In this document: piece after piece, positions 8,046 to 15,297 of the stretch
How positions within the stretch are numbered: position 1 is the stretch's first letter
Layout of the letters: the number at the start of each line of letters is the position of its first letter
DNA from: Chloroflexota bacterium
Lineage (GTDB): Bacteria; Chloroflexota; Dehalococcoidia; Dehalococcoidales; UBA2162
Length of the DNA stretch: 19,721 nucleotides
Reading direction: 5' to 3'
Assembly (NCBI GenBank): GCA_016193545.1
Contig: JACPSA010000071.1
Location: 1-19,721 of the forward strand
Position numbers and translations under genes: made by a program
The notes under the pieces: generated by a model
The model's input: the letters and a program-made list of their open reading frames with translations, nothing else
What the model was told of the DNA's origin: nothing
The model's database searches: none

Positions 8046-8495
8046 ATGGCTAAGATAATCGCTGTTTGTAAGAGTGAGAAGGTAGGCACCAGAAAAGAAC
8101 AGATAGCCGAAGGTGTCATTAAAGAAGAGTATGGCATGGTCGGTGATGCTCATGCCAGTAGCAGCAGCCACCGTCAGGTCAGCCTGATTGCCATTGAAAG
8201 CATTAATAAGATGCGGAACATGGGCTACGATGTTAATCCCGGAGATTTTGCCGAGAATCTGACCACCGAGGGAATAGACCTGGTGGTGCTGCCTGTCGGC
8301 ACTGAAATTAGTGTCGGCAAGGACACTATTTTAAGGGTTACCCAAATCGGCAAGGATTGCCATAGCGGCTGTGCCATATTCCAGCAAATCGGTAAATGCA
8401 TTATGCCCAAGGAAGGGGTATTTACCAGAGTGATTCGTGGCGGACACGTTAAGCCGGGCGACCAGATAAGGGAGATAACGCCTGATGGAAATTGA
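8046..8495 (+). CDS. MOSC-domain protein
   Basis: This 149-residue protein consists of little more than a MOSC domain, the C-terminal fold of molybdenum cofactor sulfurase, thought to carry sulfur on a conserved cysteine and deliver it to metal cofactors. Landmarks are GDAHA (33-37), QVSLIA, GDFAENLTTEG, CHSGCAIFQ (C105, C109) and PKEGVFTRVIRGGHVKPGD. I chose the ATG at 8046, preceded by GGAAG. A longer frame from 8010 overlaps mnmA and is unlikely. It overlaps the fdhD start by 11 bases, and pairing with FdhD, a sulfurtransferase for formate dehydrogenase cofactor, suggests a shared role in molybdopterin maturation with sulfur from the desulfurase upstream. Confidence 0.88.
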   Translation: MAKIIAVCKSEKVGTRKEQIAEGVIKEEYGMVGDAHASSSSHRQVSLIAIESINKMRNMGYDVNPGDFAENLTTEGIDLVVLPVGTEISVGKDTILRVTQIGKDCHSGCAIFQQIGKCIMPKEGVFTRVIRGGHVKPGDQIREITPDGN

Positions 8496-9270
8496 CGATG
8501 AAGTCGAGAAAGTCCCCATATTGCGGGTTACTCAAGAAGGCAGAAGTAACGTTGAGGAAACAGTTGCCCGGGAATCCGCTCTAACTATCATTCTGAACAA
8601 CAAAGAATTAGTCACGCTACTGTGTTCTCCTGGCGATTTAAAATCTCTGGCCGTTGGTTTCCTTGTCTCCGAGGGACTGCTCGCTAGCAAGGCGGAAATT
8701 ACCAAGCTACTGGTGGATGACAGCAGAGGTCTGGTCCGGCTGGAAACTATTGAAGATAAAGGGTTCACCCAGGAAGTCCTGGCCAAACGGGTATTGACTT
8801 CAGGTTGCGGTGCGGGGACTACTTTCTTCCGGGCGGTCGATGCTGCCATCCCGAAAGTAGAATCTAAGATGACGATATCGCCTGATGAAGTTTTTGCTCT
8901 GGTGAACCAATTTCAACACGGTTCGGAGCTTTATCTGGCTACTCATGGTGTCCATAGCGCTGCTTTGTGCGACCGGAAAAGTATTCAGGCTTTCAGCGAA
9001 GATATCGGCCGGCATAACGCCATTGATAAAATCTTTGGCAGATATTTTCTCGAAGGCAAATCCACCGATAACCATCTGGTAATAACCAGCGGCCGCGTCT
9101 CCTCAGAAATCTTGAACAAAGTAGCCAAAAGAGGTATCCCCATCGTCGTTTCCATATCGGCGCCGACCAGTCTGGGAGTGAGAATATCAAATCAACTGGG
9201 CATCACCCTCATCGGCTCAGTGCGCGGTAAGAAGATGAATATCTACGCCAACGATTGGAGAGTGAGCTGA
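8485..9270 (+). CDS. fdhD: FdhD-type formate dehydrogenase sulfurtransferase
   Basis: This 261-residue FdhD protein passes sulfur from a cysteine desulfurase to the molybdenum/tungsten cofactor of formate dehydrogenase. Recognisable parts are the PGDLKSLAVGFLVSEGLL segment (49-66), TSGCGAG (106-112), the ATHGVHSAALC stretch, SEDIGRHNAIDK and the ITSGRVSSEI loop. The E. coli CxxC is reduced to a single cysteine, C108, in C-G-A-G. Many anaerobe homologues keep only the first cysteine, the one shown to matter most. It is the last gene of the co-directional sulfur block. No formate dehydrogenase gene is visible in the window, so its client is encoded elsewhere. Confidence 0.94.
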   Translation: MEIDDEVEKVPILRVTQEGRSNVEETVARESALTIILNNKELVTLLCSPGDLKSLAVGFLVSEGLLASKAEITKLLVDDSRGLVRLETIEDKGFTQEVLAKRVLTSGCGAGTTFFRAVDAAIPKVESKMTISPDEVFALVNQFQHGSELYLATHGVHSAALCDRKSIQAFSEDIGRHNAIDKIFGRYFLEGKSTDNHLVITSGRVSSEILNKVAKRGIPIVVSISAPTSLGVRISNQLGITLIGSVRGKKMNIYANDWRVS

Positions 9271-9350
9271 TAGGAAATCCTGCCGCCCGGCGTTATGGAA
9301 TCGGTATTTTGGTCTCCTGAGAATATGACTCACCAGGTAAAAGTTCCCAT

Positions 9351-9402
9351 AAAAAACCCGCCTCAGAGCGAAAGATGCGTTAGATAAAATGCTTGAGGCG
9401 GG
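9351..9402 (-). terminator. Rho-independent terminator of the oxygen-defence operon
   Basis: CCCGCCTCA (9357-9365) pairs with TGAGGCGGG (9394-9402). The inner AGC (9367-9369) and GCT (9391-9393) extend the stem past one bulged base, leaving a loop of about 21 bases. Six A residues at 9351-9356 become a U run on the - strand, so it terminates transcription coming from the bacterioferritin-like gene. On the + strand no U run follows the stem, so it would be at best a weak end for the fdhD operon. Confidence 0.8.
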
Positions 9403-9438
9403 ATGATAACTAAATTGTTGTTAAACCGGACTTAAGTT

Positions 9439-9888
9439 TTATATCTCCTCTAATAGGGAGATGAATAAATCATGATGGTCTTCTTCTTGCTGTAATATTT
9501 CTCTAAACAGGCGATTGGTCGTTTCATCACCTTCTTTTCGGGCGGTTTCGATAATCCGCTTGTAGAGCTTGATAGCATCCTCTTCGTCTTTGACATCTCG
9601 GGCGATCATCTGTTTCAGGGTCTCACCGACGAAGATTGGTGTCGGTTTGGTCGTTGGTGTCCCGCCCAGATAAAAAAGCCTTTCAGCGATGGCTTCAGCG
9701 TGCTTCATTTCCGCCATTGAAGTGGACTTAAGGGCGCTTTGTACCGCAAACCCCTTTACTCCACCCCACTGAACATGCTGCCACATGTACTGCACGACAA
9801 CCTGTAGCTCTCTGGCTATTGCCTGGTTCAATAAGTCCAGTAGTGCAGCTGATGCCTTGGTAACTGATGTCTTTTTTGTGTTTGCCAT
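9439..9888 (-). CDS. bfr: Bacterioferritin-like diiron ferritin
   Basis: This 149-residue four-helix ferritin-like protein oxidises and stores iron or consumes oxygen and peroxide with it. Ferroxidase ligands are visible as the Glu of ARELQVVVQY, the EMKHAE motif (Glu and His on helix B), a Glu in DEEDAIKLYKR, and EEDHHD near the C terminus. The Met in EMKHA stands where bacterioferritin's haem-ligand Met52 lies, so haem binding is possible. It is slightly shorter than the 158 residues of E. coli Bfr. A GGAGG ribosome binding site lies upstream of the ATG. It is separated by 160 bases from the preceding gene but shares its direction and ends at the terminator, so it is the probable last gene of the defence operon. 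Confidence 0.86.
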   Translation of the reverse strand: MANTKKTSVTKASAALLDLLNQAIARELQVVVQYMWQHVQWGGVKGFAVQSALKSTSMAEMKHAEAIAERLFYLGGTPTTKPTPIFVGETLKQMIARDVKDEEDAIKLYKRIIETARKEGDETTNRLFREILQQEEDHHDLFISLLEEI

Positions 9889-10048
9889 CTGTCACGCCTC
9901 CAATTATTCATTCTCGGTCGCCTTATATCGTAGACGGCCTCAAGATTACTGAATTCTGCTCAATAATAGCACCAGTCTCTATATTTGTCCAGTCCCAGTC
10001 TTTTTCTTGAGCAGGCCTATTTTTTGTATATCTCTTGAAATCAAGGAA

Positions 10049-10294
10049 TTAGTGAATCTTACGGATGAATTCCTTAACCTGGAAATCCCACTCCCGGGAT
10101 TCTATCTCTACTGATGACCCTTTCTTCTCAGCGCAAGTAGTGACATTAACGCCACCACCCCCACCCTCAAAGTAGGCACATTCAGCGCTCTGTTCTTTGA
10201 CCTTCATCCCATGGCCTTTAGGACCAAAGAAGTCTACGGCTTTTTTGATTGCCTCTTCAGGACTCAGCTTGGTCTTGGTCGCGATTTTCAGCAT
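10049..10294 (-). CDS. Small hypothetical protein, 81 residues
   Basis: I do not recognise a family. The 81-residue product starts with a helical, lysine-rich part (SPEEAIKKAVDFFGPKGHGMKV), then has a run of five glycines in YFEGGGGGVNVTT flanked by two cysteines (39 and 54), and ends with EWDFQVKEFIRKIH, probably helical. It has no signal peptide or membrane segment, so it should be cytoplasmic. A strong AGAGGAGG ribosome binding site supports it as a real gene. It begins 24 bases after the flavin reductase-rubredoxin gene and is co-directional with it, so it likely belongs to the oxygen-defence operon. The helix-strands-helix outline could fit a small alpha/beta lipid- or ligand-binding fold, but that is speculation. 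Confidence 0.72.
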   Translation of the reverse strand: MLKIATKTKLSPEEAIKKAVDFFGPKGHGMKVKEQSAECAYFEGGGGGVNVTTCAEKKGSSVEIESREWDFQVKEFIRKIH

Positions 10295-10318
10295 TTTCGC
10301 CTCCTCTCTTTTGACTAT

Positions 10319-11017
10319 TTACTCTAATCTCCTTTTAAATTGGTCTTTACTGGCTCCACAGACGGGACACACCCAGCTATCAGGCAGTTCTCCAAATGGC
10401 GTCCCGGGCTTAATACCACCATCGGGGTCGCCCAGTTCCGGGTCATAAATGTAGCCGCAAACGGTGCATTCGTATTTTACCATCTTTACCATCGTGGATG
10501 CTACCTCTTTCTCTGTGGCAACATAGCTGGGGGCAGTTTTGGGCGTGCTGCCCCGCTTAATCTGATGATAGTAGTCATAAGTCATGCAGGCTTCTTCAAG
10601 AATAACATCCGCTTCCACGACTTCACCAATAAAAATAGTATGGGTACCCACATCCACTTCCTTGATTACTTTAGCTTCCAGATAAGCCACCGCATTATCC
10701 AGAATCACCGGAGCCTGAGTCACGCCTATCTTATAGTTAATGCCTTCCAGTTTATTTATGTCCCGTCCCGACTTAAACCCGAAGTGTCCGATGAAGGAGA
10801 GAGGTGTACTCTGACAGAGAACGGAAGCAGTGAAGACCTTGCTTTCCCGGATGAACTCATGGGTTAGATTATTCTTGTTGATGCTGACAGCAATCGTCGG
10901 CGGTTCCGAGGTTATCTGGAATACGGTGTTGGCAATCTGAGCATTAAACCTATCCCCCTTCCTCGCCCCGATGACATACATGCCATAACCTAACTTGTAC
11001 AGTGCTTTACTATTCAT
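10319..11017 (-). CDS. hrb: Flavin reductase-rubredoxin fusion (high-molecular-weight rubredoxin type)
   Basis: This 232-residue fusion has an N-terminal FMN-binding flavin reductase domain (about 1-160), with the opening [28 protein letters not shown], and the [10 protein letters not shown] strand. A complete rubredoxin follows at about 178-230, with two knuckles [11 protein letters not shown] and [10 protein letters not shown] that bind one iron. The layout matches the high-molecular-weight rubredoxin of acetogens, which takes electrons from NAD(P)H and feeds oxygen-reducing flavodiiron protein or rubrerythrin. No flavodiiron gene is visible, so the adjacent rubrerythrin-like protein is the likely local partner (inference). 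AAGGAT precedes the ATG at suitable spacing. Confidence 0.92.
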   Translation of the reverse strand: MNSKALYKLGYGMYVIGARKGDRFNAQIANTVFQITSEPPTIAVSINKNNLTHEFIRESKVFTASVLCQSTPLSFIGHFGFKSGRDINKLEGINYKIGVTQAPVILDNAVAYLEAKVIKEVDVGTHTIFIGEVVEADVILEEACMTYDYYHQIKRGSTPKTAPSYVATEKEVASTMVKMVKYECTVCGYIYDPELGDPDGGIKPGTPFGELPDSWVCPVCGASKDQFKRRLE

Positions 11018-11071
11018 TCACGCTTATCCTTTGTTTTGCGCTGAGAGACCACTGCTGGATGCTATACTAGT

Positions 11072-11602
11072 TCAGCCGCCATCCAGGGAATGTCGTTCTT
11101 TATCAACAAACCATCCCGCCGGATTCTTCAGATATTCGAAGTAGTCCAGCAGAACTTGATGGTGTTGCCTTTCTTCAGCAGCCAAGCTCTGGTAGAATGT
11201 CCTTTCCACATCATGACTGGCTTTACCTTCCTGATTTCGATAGAAATCGTAGGTCTTGTTTTCCATATCCATCGCTTTCTGTAAGGCATCAAGTTCGCTA
11301 TTAAGAGTCTCTGGTTTAGTATCTAGCTCGGCAGTTGCCGTAGCAAATACGGTCTTCAATCGCTTACCTCTATCAGGTGGGAGAGTAACTACCGGCCAGG
11401 ACTTCTTATTGCGGATAGCATTATATATCTCCGTGAACTTGAGCCGGTGCAGGTCTTCAGCCGCCGCCAGTGCCTGCAGCAGCTCTTTACCCATCTTATT
11501 ACTACTTTCCTGGCTAATTTTTAGATAGTACCCCTTACCATCGATTTCCATCTGAATAGCAGTTTGAAGTATCCCGAGAGTTTTACTCTGTTCAGTTACC
11601 AT
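11072..11602 (-). CDS. Rubrerythrin-like ferritin-family protein
   Basis: This 176-residue protein is built from two ferritin-like helix pairs. ExxH-type metal motifs are visible as AAEDLHRLKF and AAEERQHHQVLLDY, with additional glutamates in QMEIDGKGYY and AMDMENKTYDFY. The ending YLKNPAGWFVDKERHSLDGG is a tail I associate with this ferritin-family group. It has no rubredoxin domain, unlike classical rubrerythrin. The fused rubredoxin of the next gene could supply that electron-transfer step. Expected role: peroxide or oxygen reduction in an anaerobe. GGAGG lies upstream of the ATG. It is the first gene of the defence operon, behind the promoter near 11705-11733. Confidence 0.87.
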   Translation of the reverse strand: MVTEQSKTLGILQTAIQMEIDGKGYYLKISQESSNKMGKELLQALAAAEDLHRLKFTEIYNAIRNKKSWPVVTLPPDRGKRLKTVFATATAELDTKPETLNSELDALQKAMDMENKTYDFYRNQEGKASHDVERTFYQSLAAEERQHHQVLLDYFEYLKNPAGWFVDKERHSLDGG

Positions 11603-11700
11603 GACGGGCTTCCTCCGTGAGCTAGAAAATACTTAAAGGAGACTTGATAGGTGGTTTTCCTGTAATCTAATGCCTTAGATAACCTTCCTTTTTCAGATAA

Positions 11701-11733
11701 ACAAAGTGTAGATTCAAATGTAGTCTTTGTCAG
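11701..11733 (-). promoter_or_regulatory. Candidate promoter with overlapping inverted repeat for the defence operon
   Basis: Reading the - strand, CTGACA (11733-11728) is a five-of-six -35 box, followed by exactly 17 bases and TACACT (11710-11705), a four-of-six -10 box. The leader to the rubrerythrin ATG would be about 95 bases. The same stretch is bounded by a perfect inverted pair, ACAAAG (11701-11706) and CTTTGT (11725-11730), whose arms overlap the -10 and the -35. That placement is what a repressor operator would show. The arms are only six bases, so chance is possible. The remainder of the 261-base gap (11603-11863) holds nothing else I can support. Confidence 0.42.
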
Positions 11734-11863
11734 TGACTTTTATCTTAGTCTAACACAAGCTAAATAATTAAAAAAGAATACACCTTAATCTGAGCTGTAT
11801 CAAAATCTCAACTAATCCGTAGTAAAGCGCCAGAAACAACCAACCAGGAGAGTTGATAAAGGT

Positions 11864-12664
11864 CTAGCGCTTAACGTGTTTAATCTGGTAACGCAGTTTG
11901 CCGGCGGGTACGATTACCTCCACCACTTCTCCAGGCTCTCTACCAATAACCGCCCGGCCGACTGGTGAAGCGCCGGAAATCTTGCCTTTAGCCGGGTCTG
12001 CTTCACGAGTACTGACCAGAGTATAATTTACTTCTTCACTGGAGGCAAAGTCATAGAGGATAAAACTATCGCCGATATTTATTTTGAGAGTAGTAACCTG
12101 TTTTTCATCAATGATAACTGCCGACTTCAAGGCTTCTTCCAGTTCCATAATCCGTCCTTCTAGCTGACCACGCTGCTCTCTGGCTGCCTGTAGAGGTACG
12201 TTCTCCCGGAAGTCCTTGTCAGCAGCGGCCAGGCGTATTTCATCGATAGCTTCAAGACGTTTGCTCCGGAGTGTAGTCAACTCAGCTTTCAGTTCACTAT
12301 GCCCTTCCCGTGTCAGCGGGACACTCTTTGAGGAAGAAGGTTTTGGGGCTGACCGCAGCTTTGGTTTTCCTTTCCTGCCTTTAAGGTGAACGGCTAGATT
12401 AATCTTACTCCATCCTTCTTTCTTAGCCGAGACCAGAAAGGCTCGCACCAGCCCGAGTTTTCTTAGATAGTCGGTATCCGATATTGATAACCTCTCGGCG
12501 AAGCTCTCTACTTCAGCGGCCGTAAGCTTGTCCAGGGGTCGTTTCACACCGAACCAGCGGACGAACTTAGATACCTCTTGCTGGCTGGCTCCCCTCTCTT
12601 CAGGAGCTAAGCCGTCTAAAAAGTGGTTGGCTGCCTCACTCAGAGTTATGTTCTGGTCGTCCAT
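11864..12664 (-). CDS. greA: GreA-type transcription factor with extra N-terminal core-binding-like domain
   Basis: This is a 266-residue protein against about 158 for normal GreA. Residues 117-185 form the GreA coiled coil. The tip KDFRENVPLQAAREQRGQ keeps the acidic residues D151 and E154 that hold the catalytic metal in RNA polymerase, and EGRIMELEEAL follows. Residues 190-266 fit the FKBP-like C-terminal domain (NIGDSFILYD, SPVGRAVIGREPGEVVEV). Residues 1-95 are extra: a helical part (LSEAANHFLDGLAP, SQQEVSKFVRWFG, LTAAEVESFAERL, YLRKLGLVRAFLVSAKKEGW) that resembles the SAM-like core-binding domain of tyrosine recombinases. A lysine/serine-rich linker joins them. The ribosome binding site AGGAGGTG is near perfect. 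It should rescue backtracked RNA polymerase, and the extra domain may add DNA binding. Confidence 0.88.
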   Translation of the reverse strand: MDDQNITLSEAANHFLDGLAPEERGASQQEVSKFVRWFGVKRPLDKLTAAEVESFAERLSISDTDYLRKLGLVRAFLVSAKKEGWSKINLAVHLKGRKGKPKLRSAPKPSSSKSVPLTREGHSELKAELTTLRSKRLEAIDEIRLAAADKDFRENVPLQAAREQRGQLEGRIMELEEALKSAVIIDEKQVTTLKINIGDSFILYDFASSEEVNYTLVSTREADPAKGKISGASPVGRAVIGREPGEVVEVIVPAGKLRYQIKHVKR

Positions 12665-12700
12665 ACTGAGAACACCTCCTGTAATAGTACTGAGCTTCTT

Positions 12701-13891
12701 TCAACCATTTCCCATCGATGAGAAGGGAAGCTTCAGTACCTTGCTAGTCCGGGATAACACTTGATGCTTAATCAATCTTAACACTATCCCACCATGCCAA
12801 TCAAAGGACAAAGCATCATCTTTTAGTAGAGCCTCATCAATAGATTGTGATTTAATTATGTCAAATATCCGGTCAATCTGTGTATCGTTCAGTCGCTCAT
12901 AAAACTTCCGTGCCCGGTAGCTTATTTTTAGCTCCTGTCCCAGCTTCCTTTCCCAGTCTCTCTCGTAGCTGGCCAGACTTCTGGCAGACAGTGAATTAGT
13001 TTTTAGAGCGCGGTGCAAAGTGTTAGCCGCAATGTCAGCGCACAGCAGACCATAATAGATACCACCGCCGGTGGTGGGTTTTACCTGTCCGGCAGCAGTG
13101 CCCACAACTATTAGCCGGTCATGATAGGTCTTGGACAATGGTTTTAACGGAACCCCACCATAGCTTATCTCAGCTTGAGCTGAAGCTATTTTCCCCTGGG
13201 TTAGCAGGGATGATATTAACTGTCTTAAATAAGACCCCGGCGGGTGGCGGGATAGCAAGCCTACCAGAGCCTTTTTGGGTGAAGTTGGCACCAACCAGGC
13301 AAAAAACCTCGGAGCTATCTGCCGACCTAAATAGACCTCTACTTCATCCAGCCCATTCGTTGCTACCTCAACCTGAGCTCCCATGACAAAATCACCGACT
13401 TTGCCGAGTCCTAATTTCTCAGCCAGCTTTGAGCTGAAGCCGGTGGCAATAACTGCCGCTCTAGCCGCAAAAAATCCCGTTTCTCCCTGACAGGCCACCT
13501 CAACCCTGACACCGGCATTATTGACCTCGATATTGCCAGCCCGGCTATTTAAGGCATACTCCACTCCACTTTCCCGGGCACGGTTAGCCAGAGCCGTGTT
13601 GAAAGCCGCCCGGTCGACAATGCAGGCTTGCGGTTGCTGTCGCCGCAGACCGATTAACTTACCCGAAGGCGAAAACACTCGGGCGCTGTTTACCTGCCGG
13701 AAGATTACACTCTCATCTATGGCAAAGGAATTAACGCACTCCTGACTGATAATACCGGTACAGCAAACCGCTTCTCCCTGTCTTTCCTTCTGTTCCACCA
13801 CCACTACACTGTGTCCCATACCGGCTAACCGATAAGCCAGGTGACTTCCGACCGGTCCCCCACCGACGACGATGACGTCATACAATTTCAT
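12701..13891 (-). CDS. Geranylgeranyl-reductase-family FAD-dependent oxidoreductase
   Basis: This 396-residue flavoprotein has the N-terminal dinucleotide fold VIVVGGGPVGSHLAYRLA (7-24), an EQKER segment after the second strand, the CCTGIISQEC stretch typical of this family's start of the substrate domain, and a second FAD motif with VVGTAAGQVKPTTGGGIYYGL. Members reduce isoprenoid double bonds in membrane lipids, quinones or chlorophyll side chains. The substrate here cannot be read from sequence. The start lies two bases past the stop of the membrane protein gene upstream, so they are co-transcribed. It has no membrane segment. A role in modifying isoprenoid chains of lipid or quinone is the best general inference. 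Confidence 0.87.
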   Translation of the reverse strand: MKLYDVIVVGGGPVGSHLAYRLAGMGHSVVVVEQKERQGEAVCCTGIISQECVNSFAIDESVIFRQVNSARVFSPSGKLIGLRRQQPQACIVDRAAFNTALANRARESGVEYALNSRAGNIEVNNAGVRVEVACQGETGFFAARAAVIATGFSSKLAEKLGLGKVGDFVMGAQVEVATNGLDEVEVYLGRQIAPRFFAWLVPTSPKKALVGLLSRHPPGSYLRQLISSLLTQGKIASAQAEISYGGVPLKPLSKTYHDRLIVVGTAAGQVKPTTGGGIYYGLLCADIAANTLHRALKTNSLSARSLASYERDWERKLGQELKISYRARKFYERLNDTQIDRIFDIIKSQSIDEALLKDDALSFDWHGGIVLRLIKHQVLSRTSKVLKLPFSSMGNG

Positions 13892-13893
13892 AG

Positions 13894-14475
13894 CTACTCA
13901 ATAGCTCCACATCTGAGAAAATTAATAATGCTTCTCCTGACTACCAATCGATAAGCCAGTATTAATATTATCACCAGCCCGATAATTTCAGGAACATATG
14001 TCGCTGGTTGCCCAAATAGCTCTCTAATCACAGTAGTCAACCAACCAGTAGTCTTCCTCATTGGTAGCTGTCCGAATAGAGGCCAAAGTAGCACCACCGG
14101 GTTAGTCCATAGCCGGTCAAAGACCAGATGCATAAAGCTGGATAGTGATAGAACTAGTAACCACGGTTTCTGGTGCTTGATAAGAACCAGAGCAGTAACG
14201 AGTAGAGCCAGATTAAACAGCAAGGTGTGAGCATAAGCACGTCCGCTGAGAGAAACGTGAGTACCGGCGATAAACCACACCGGCTTATCGATAATATCAG
14301 GTAGTAGCGAGCCCAATACTACCAGACGATAGTCAATCCGGTCTATTGACTGCTTAATCCCATTCAGCGAAAGGAGAAGACGTGATTGTCTCTTAACAGT
14401 CCTGGACCTAGAGGCTAAAATAGTTGTCGCTTTAAAGACCCCTGTGGTAAGTCCAATATGCCCGAATAAAAACAT
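13894..14475 (-). CDS. Membrane protein of the YdjM/DUF457 putative metal-dependent hydrolase group
   Basis: This 193-residue membrane protein has conserved polar motifs between hydrophobic stretches: GHIGLT near the N terminus, LGSLLPDIIDKPV, GRAYAHTLLFN and HLVFDRLWTNPVVLLWPLFG. The paired His and Asp residues are what define the putative metal-dependent hydrolase family that includes E. coli YdjM. The substrate is unknown. About four membrane segments can be seen, the last at about 166-184. The start codon overlaps the stop of the DUF1616 gene as TAATG, and the next gene begins within three bases, so the three form one operon. Confidence 0.82.
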   Translation of the reverse strand: MFLFGHIGLTTGVFKATTILASRSRTVKRQSRLLLSLNGIKQSIDRIDYRLVVLGSLLPDIIDKPVWFIAGTHVSLSGRAYAHTLLFNLALLVTALVLIKHQKPWLLVLSLSSFMHLVFDRLWTNPVVLLWPLFGQLPMRKTTGWLTTVIRELFGQPATYVPEIIGLVIILILAYRLVVRRSIINFLRCGAIE

Positions 14476-14828
14476 TATTCTACCTGATTATTCCTTTTGC
14501 TTCGTCTGATAAGCTTGTTGAGATAACAAGCAACTAACGGTAAAATAGTAACCGCCAGGATGACTAGAGCCGAGTTAAATCCGGTAATGCCGATGCCGAA
14601 AAGTCGGCTGGTGAAAAGAAGACTGAGCGTAACGACGACAATCGATAGACCGAAGGAGAGAGCCACTCTTTCGATGACATTTATCTGACGGAAGAAGATT
14701 AGTGTCCAAGCCAGACCCGGCAGCAAGAAGACTAATATGAACCCCAGTATTGCCCTGACGATAGGTATCCGCTCAAGGAGGGGGAAAATAAAGCCGACGA
14801 ACTCTTTAATTGGAAGTAGCCAATCCAC
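14475..14828 (-). CDS. DUF1616-type membrane protein
   Basis: This 117-residue integral membrane protein has three or four hydrophobic segments. The core FLLPGLAWTLIFF, then a short loop and IERVALSFGLSIVVVTLSLL, matches the DUF1616 pattern (LPG...F..ERxALSFGLS). The end is basic and presumably cytoplasmic. The start is a GTG at 14828 with only a weak ribosome binding site. The frame stays open upstream, so the N terminus is uncertain. DUF1616 has no known function. In related genomes I associate it with surface glycosylation and membrane genes, which fits the possible glycosyltransferase remnant just upstream. Confidence 0.78.
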   Translation of the reverse strand: MDWLLPIKEFVGFIFPLLERIPIVRAILGFILVFLLPGLAWTLIFFRQINVIERVALSFGLSIVVVTLSLLFTSRLFGIGITGFNSALVILAVTILPLVACYLNKLIRRSKRNNQVE

Positions 14829-14868
14829 GTCCTGTATCCCTTTCTTCCGTATCCAGCCGGGATGATAT

Positions 14869-15000
14869 ATGACATCAAATAATATTCGTGGAGTCCTTAA
14901 ACTTGATTATCTGATGCTACTGCCCATACTGGGGCTGGCATTCTATATTGCTTTCATTCCACACCAAAACTATCCTTACCCAATATCCTACTCAATCTGA
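14869..15000 (+). pseudogene. Possible N-terminal remnant of a large membrane glycosyltransferase-like protein
   Basis: A 43-codon open frame reads as a short polar head, then LDYLMLLPILGLAFYIAFIPH and QNYPYPISYSI before a TGA. In full-length membrane proteins I recall, this kind of start (one membrane segment, then PH..YPYP) leads straight into a His/Asp-Glu motif of a large polytopic glycosyltransferase-like protein. Here the frame stops exactly there, and none of the three + frames continues it recognisably. It may be the stub of a deleted gene, or a real tiny membrane peptide. The ribosome binding site is weak. The family resemblance is from memory and uncertain. Confidence 0.35.
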
Positions 15001-15225
15001 AGGCTAACTTCAAGCACAGCCTGGGGATGATGTTAACCCTGATACTTCCCTTTCCGATAATTATCCCTAGAAAACTACTATCTTCTTTACAGCTATTATC
15101 GGTAAGCACATTCTGATAAAGATAATAAAGTTCTGTTTGTTTTAGCTGTATCTGACGGTGAAATGTCATTGAGATGGCACGTCAATGCTCGTAGCAATCT
15201 CGGAAAAAACGGGGAAGACGCTTAG

Positions 15226-15297
15226 TTGACTTTTTACTCAACACACTATCTTTTTTATTAAGCTAGCTAGTAGAAAGACTTGACTTTTTACTCAACA
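15226..15297 (+). repeat. Two-copy 18-base dyad repeat, candidate operator
   Basis: TTGACTTTTTACTCAACA occurs exactly at 15226-15243 and again at 15280-15297, a start-to-start distance of 54 bases (about five helical turns). Each copy is itself a dyad: TTGA, eight bases, TCAA (five-base arms GTTGA/TCAAC in the first copy). The second copy contains the -35 box of the promoter for the HTH membrane protein. The same-face spacing and the overlap with -35 are what a cooperative repressor site would show. Autoregulation by the HTH protein is the simplest inference. Confidence 0.7.

Noticed and set aside
10340..10867. 175-codon frame opposite the flavin reductase-rubredoxin gene
   Set aside because: The - strand gene has complete domains and metal-binding cysteines. 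The + frame is its shadow.
11820..11875. Possible terminator after the greA-type gene (AAGCGC near 11868 with GCGCTT near 11826)
   Set aside because: The arms are only six bases with a loop of about 36, and there is no U run.
14954..15169. 71-codon frame on the - strand in the divergent gap
   Set aside because: It has no recognisable family, no clear ribosome binding site, and it overlaps the glycosyltransferase-like remnant on the other strand. It is probably chance.
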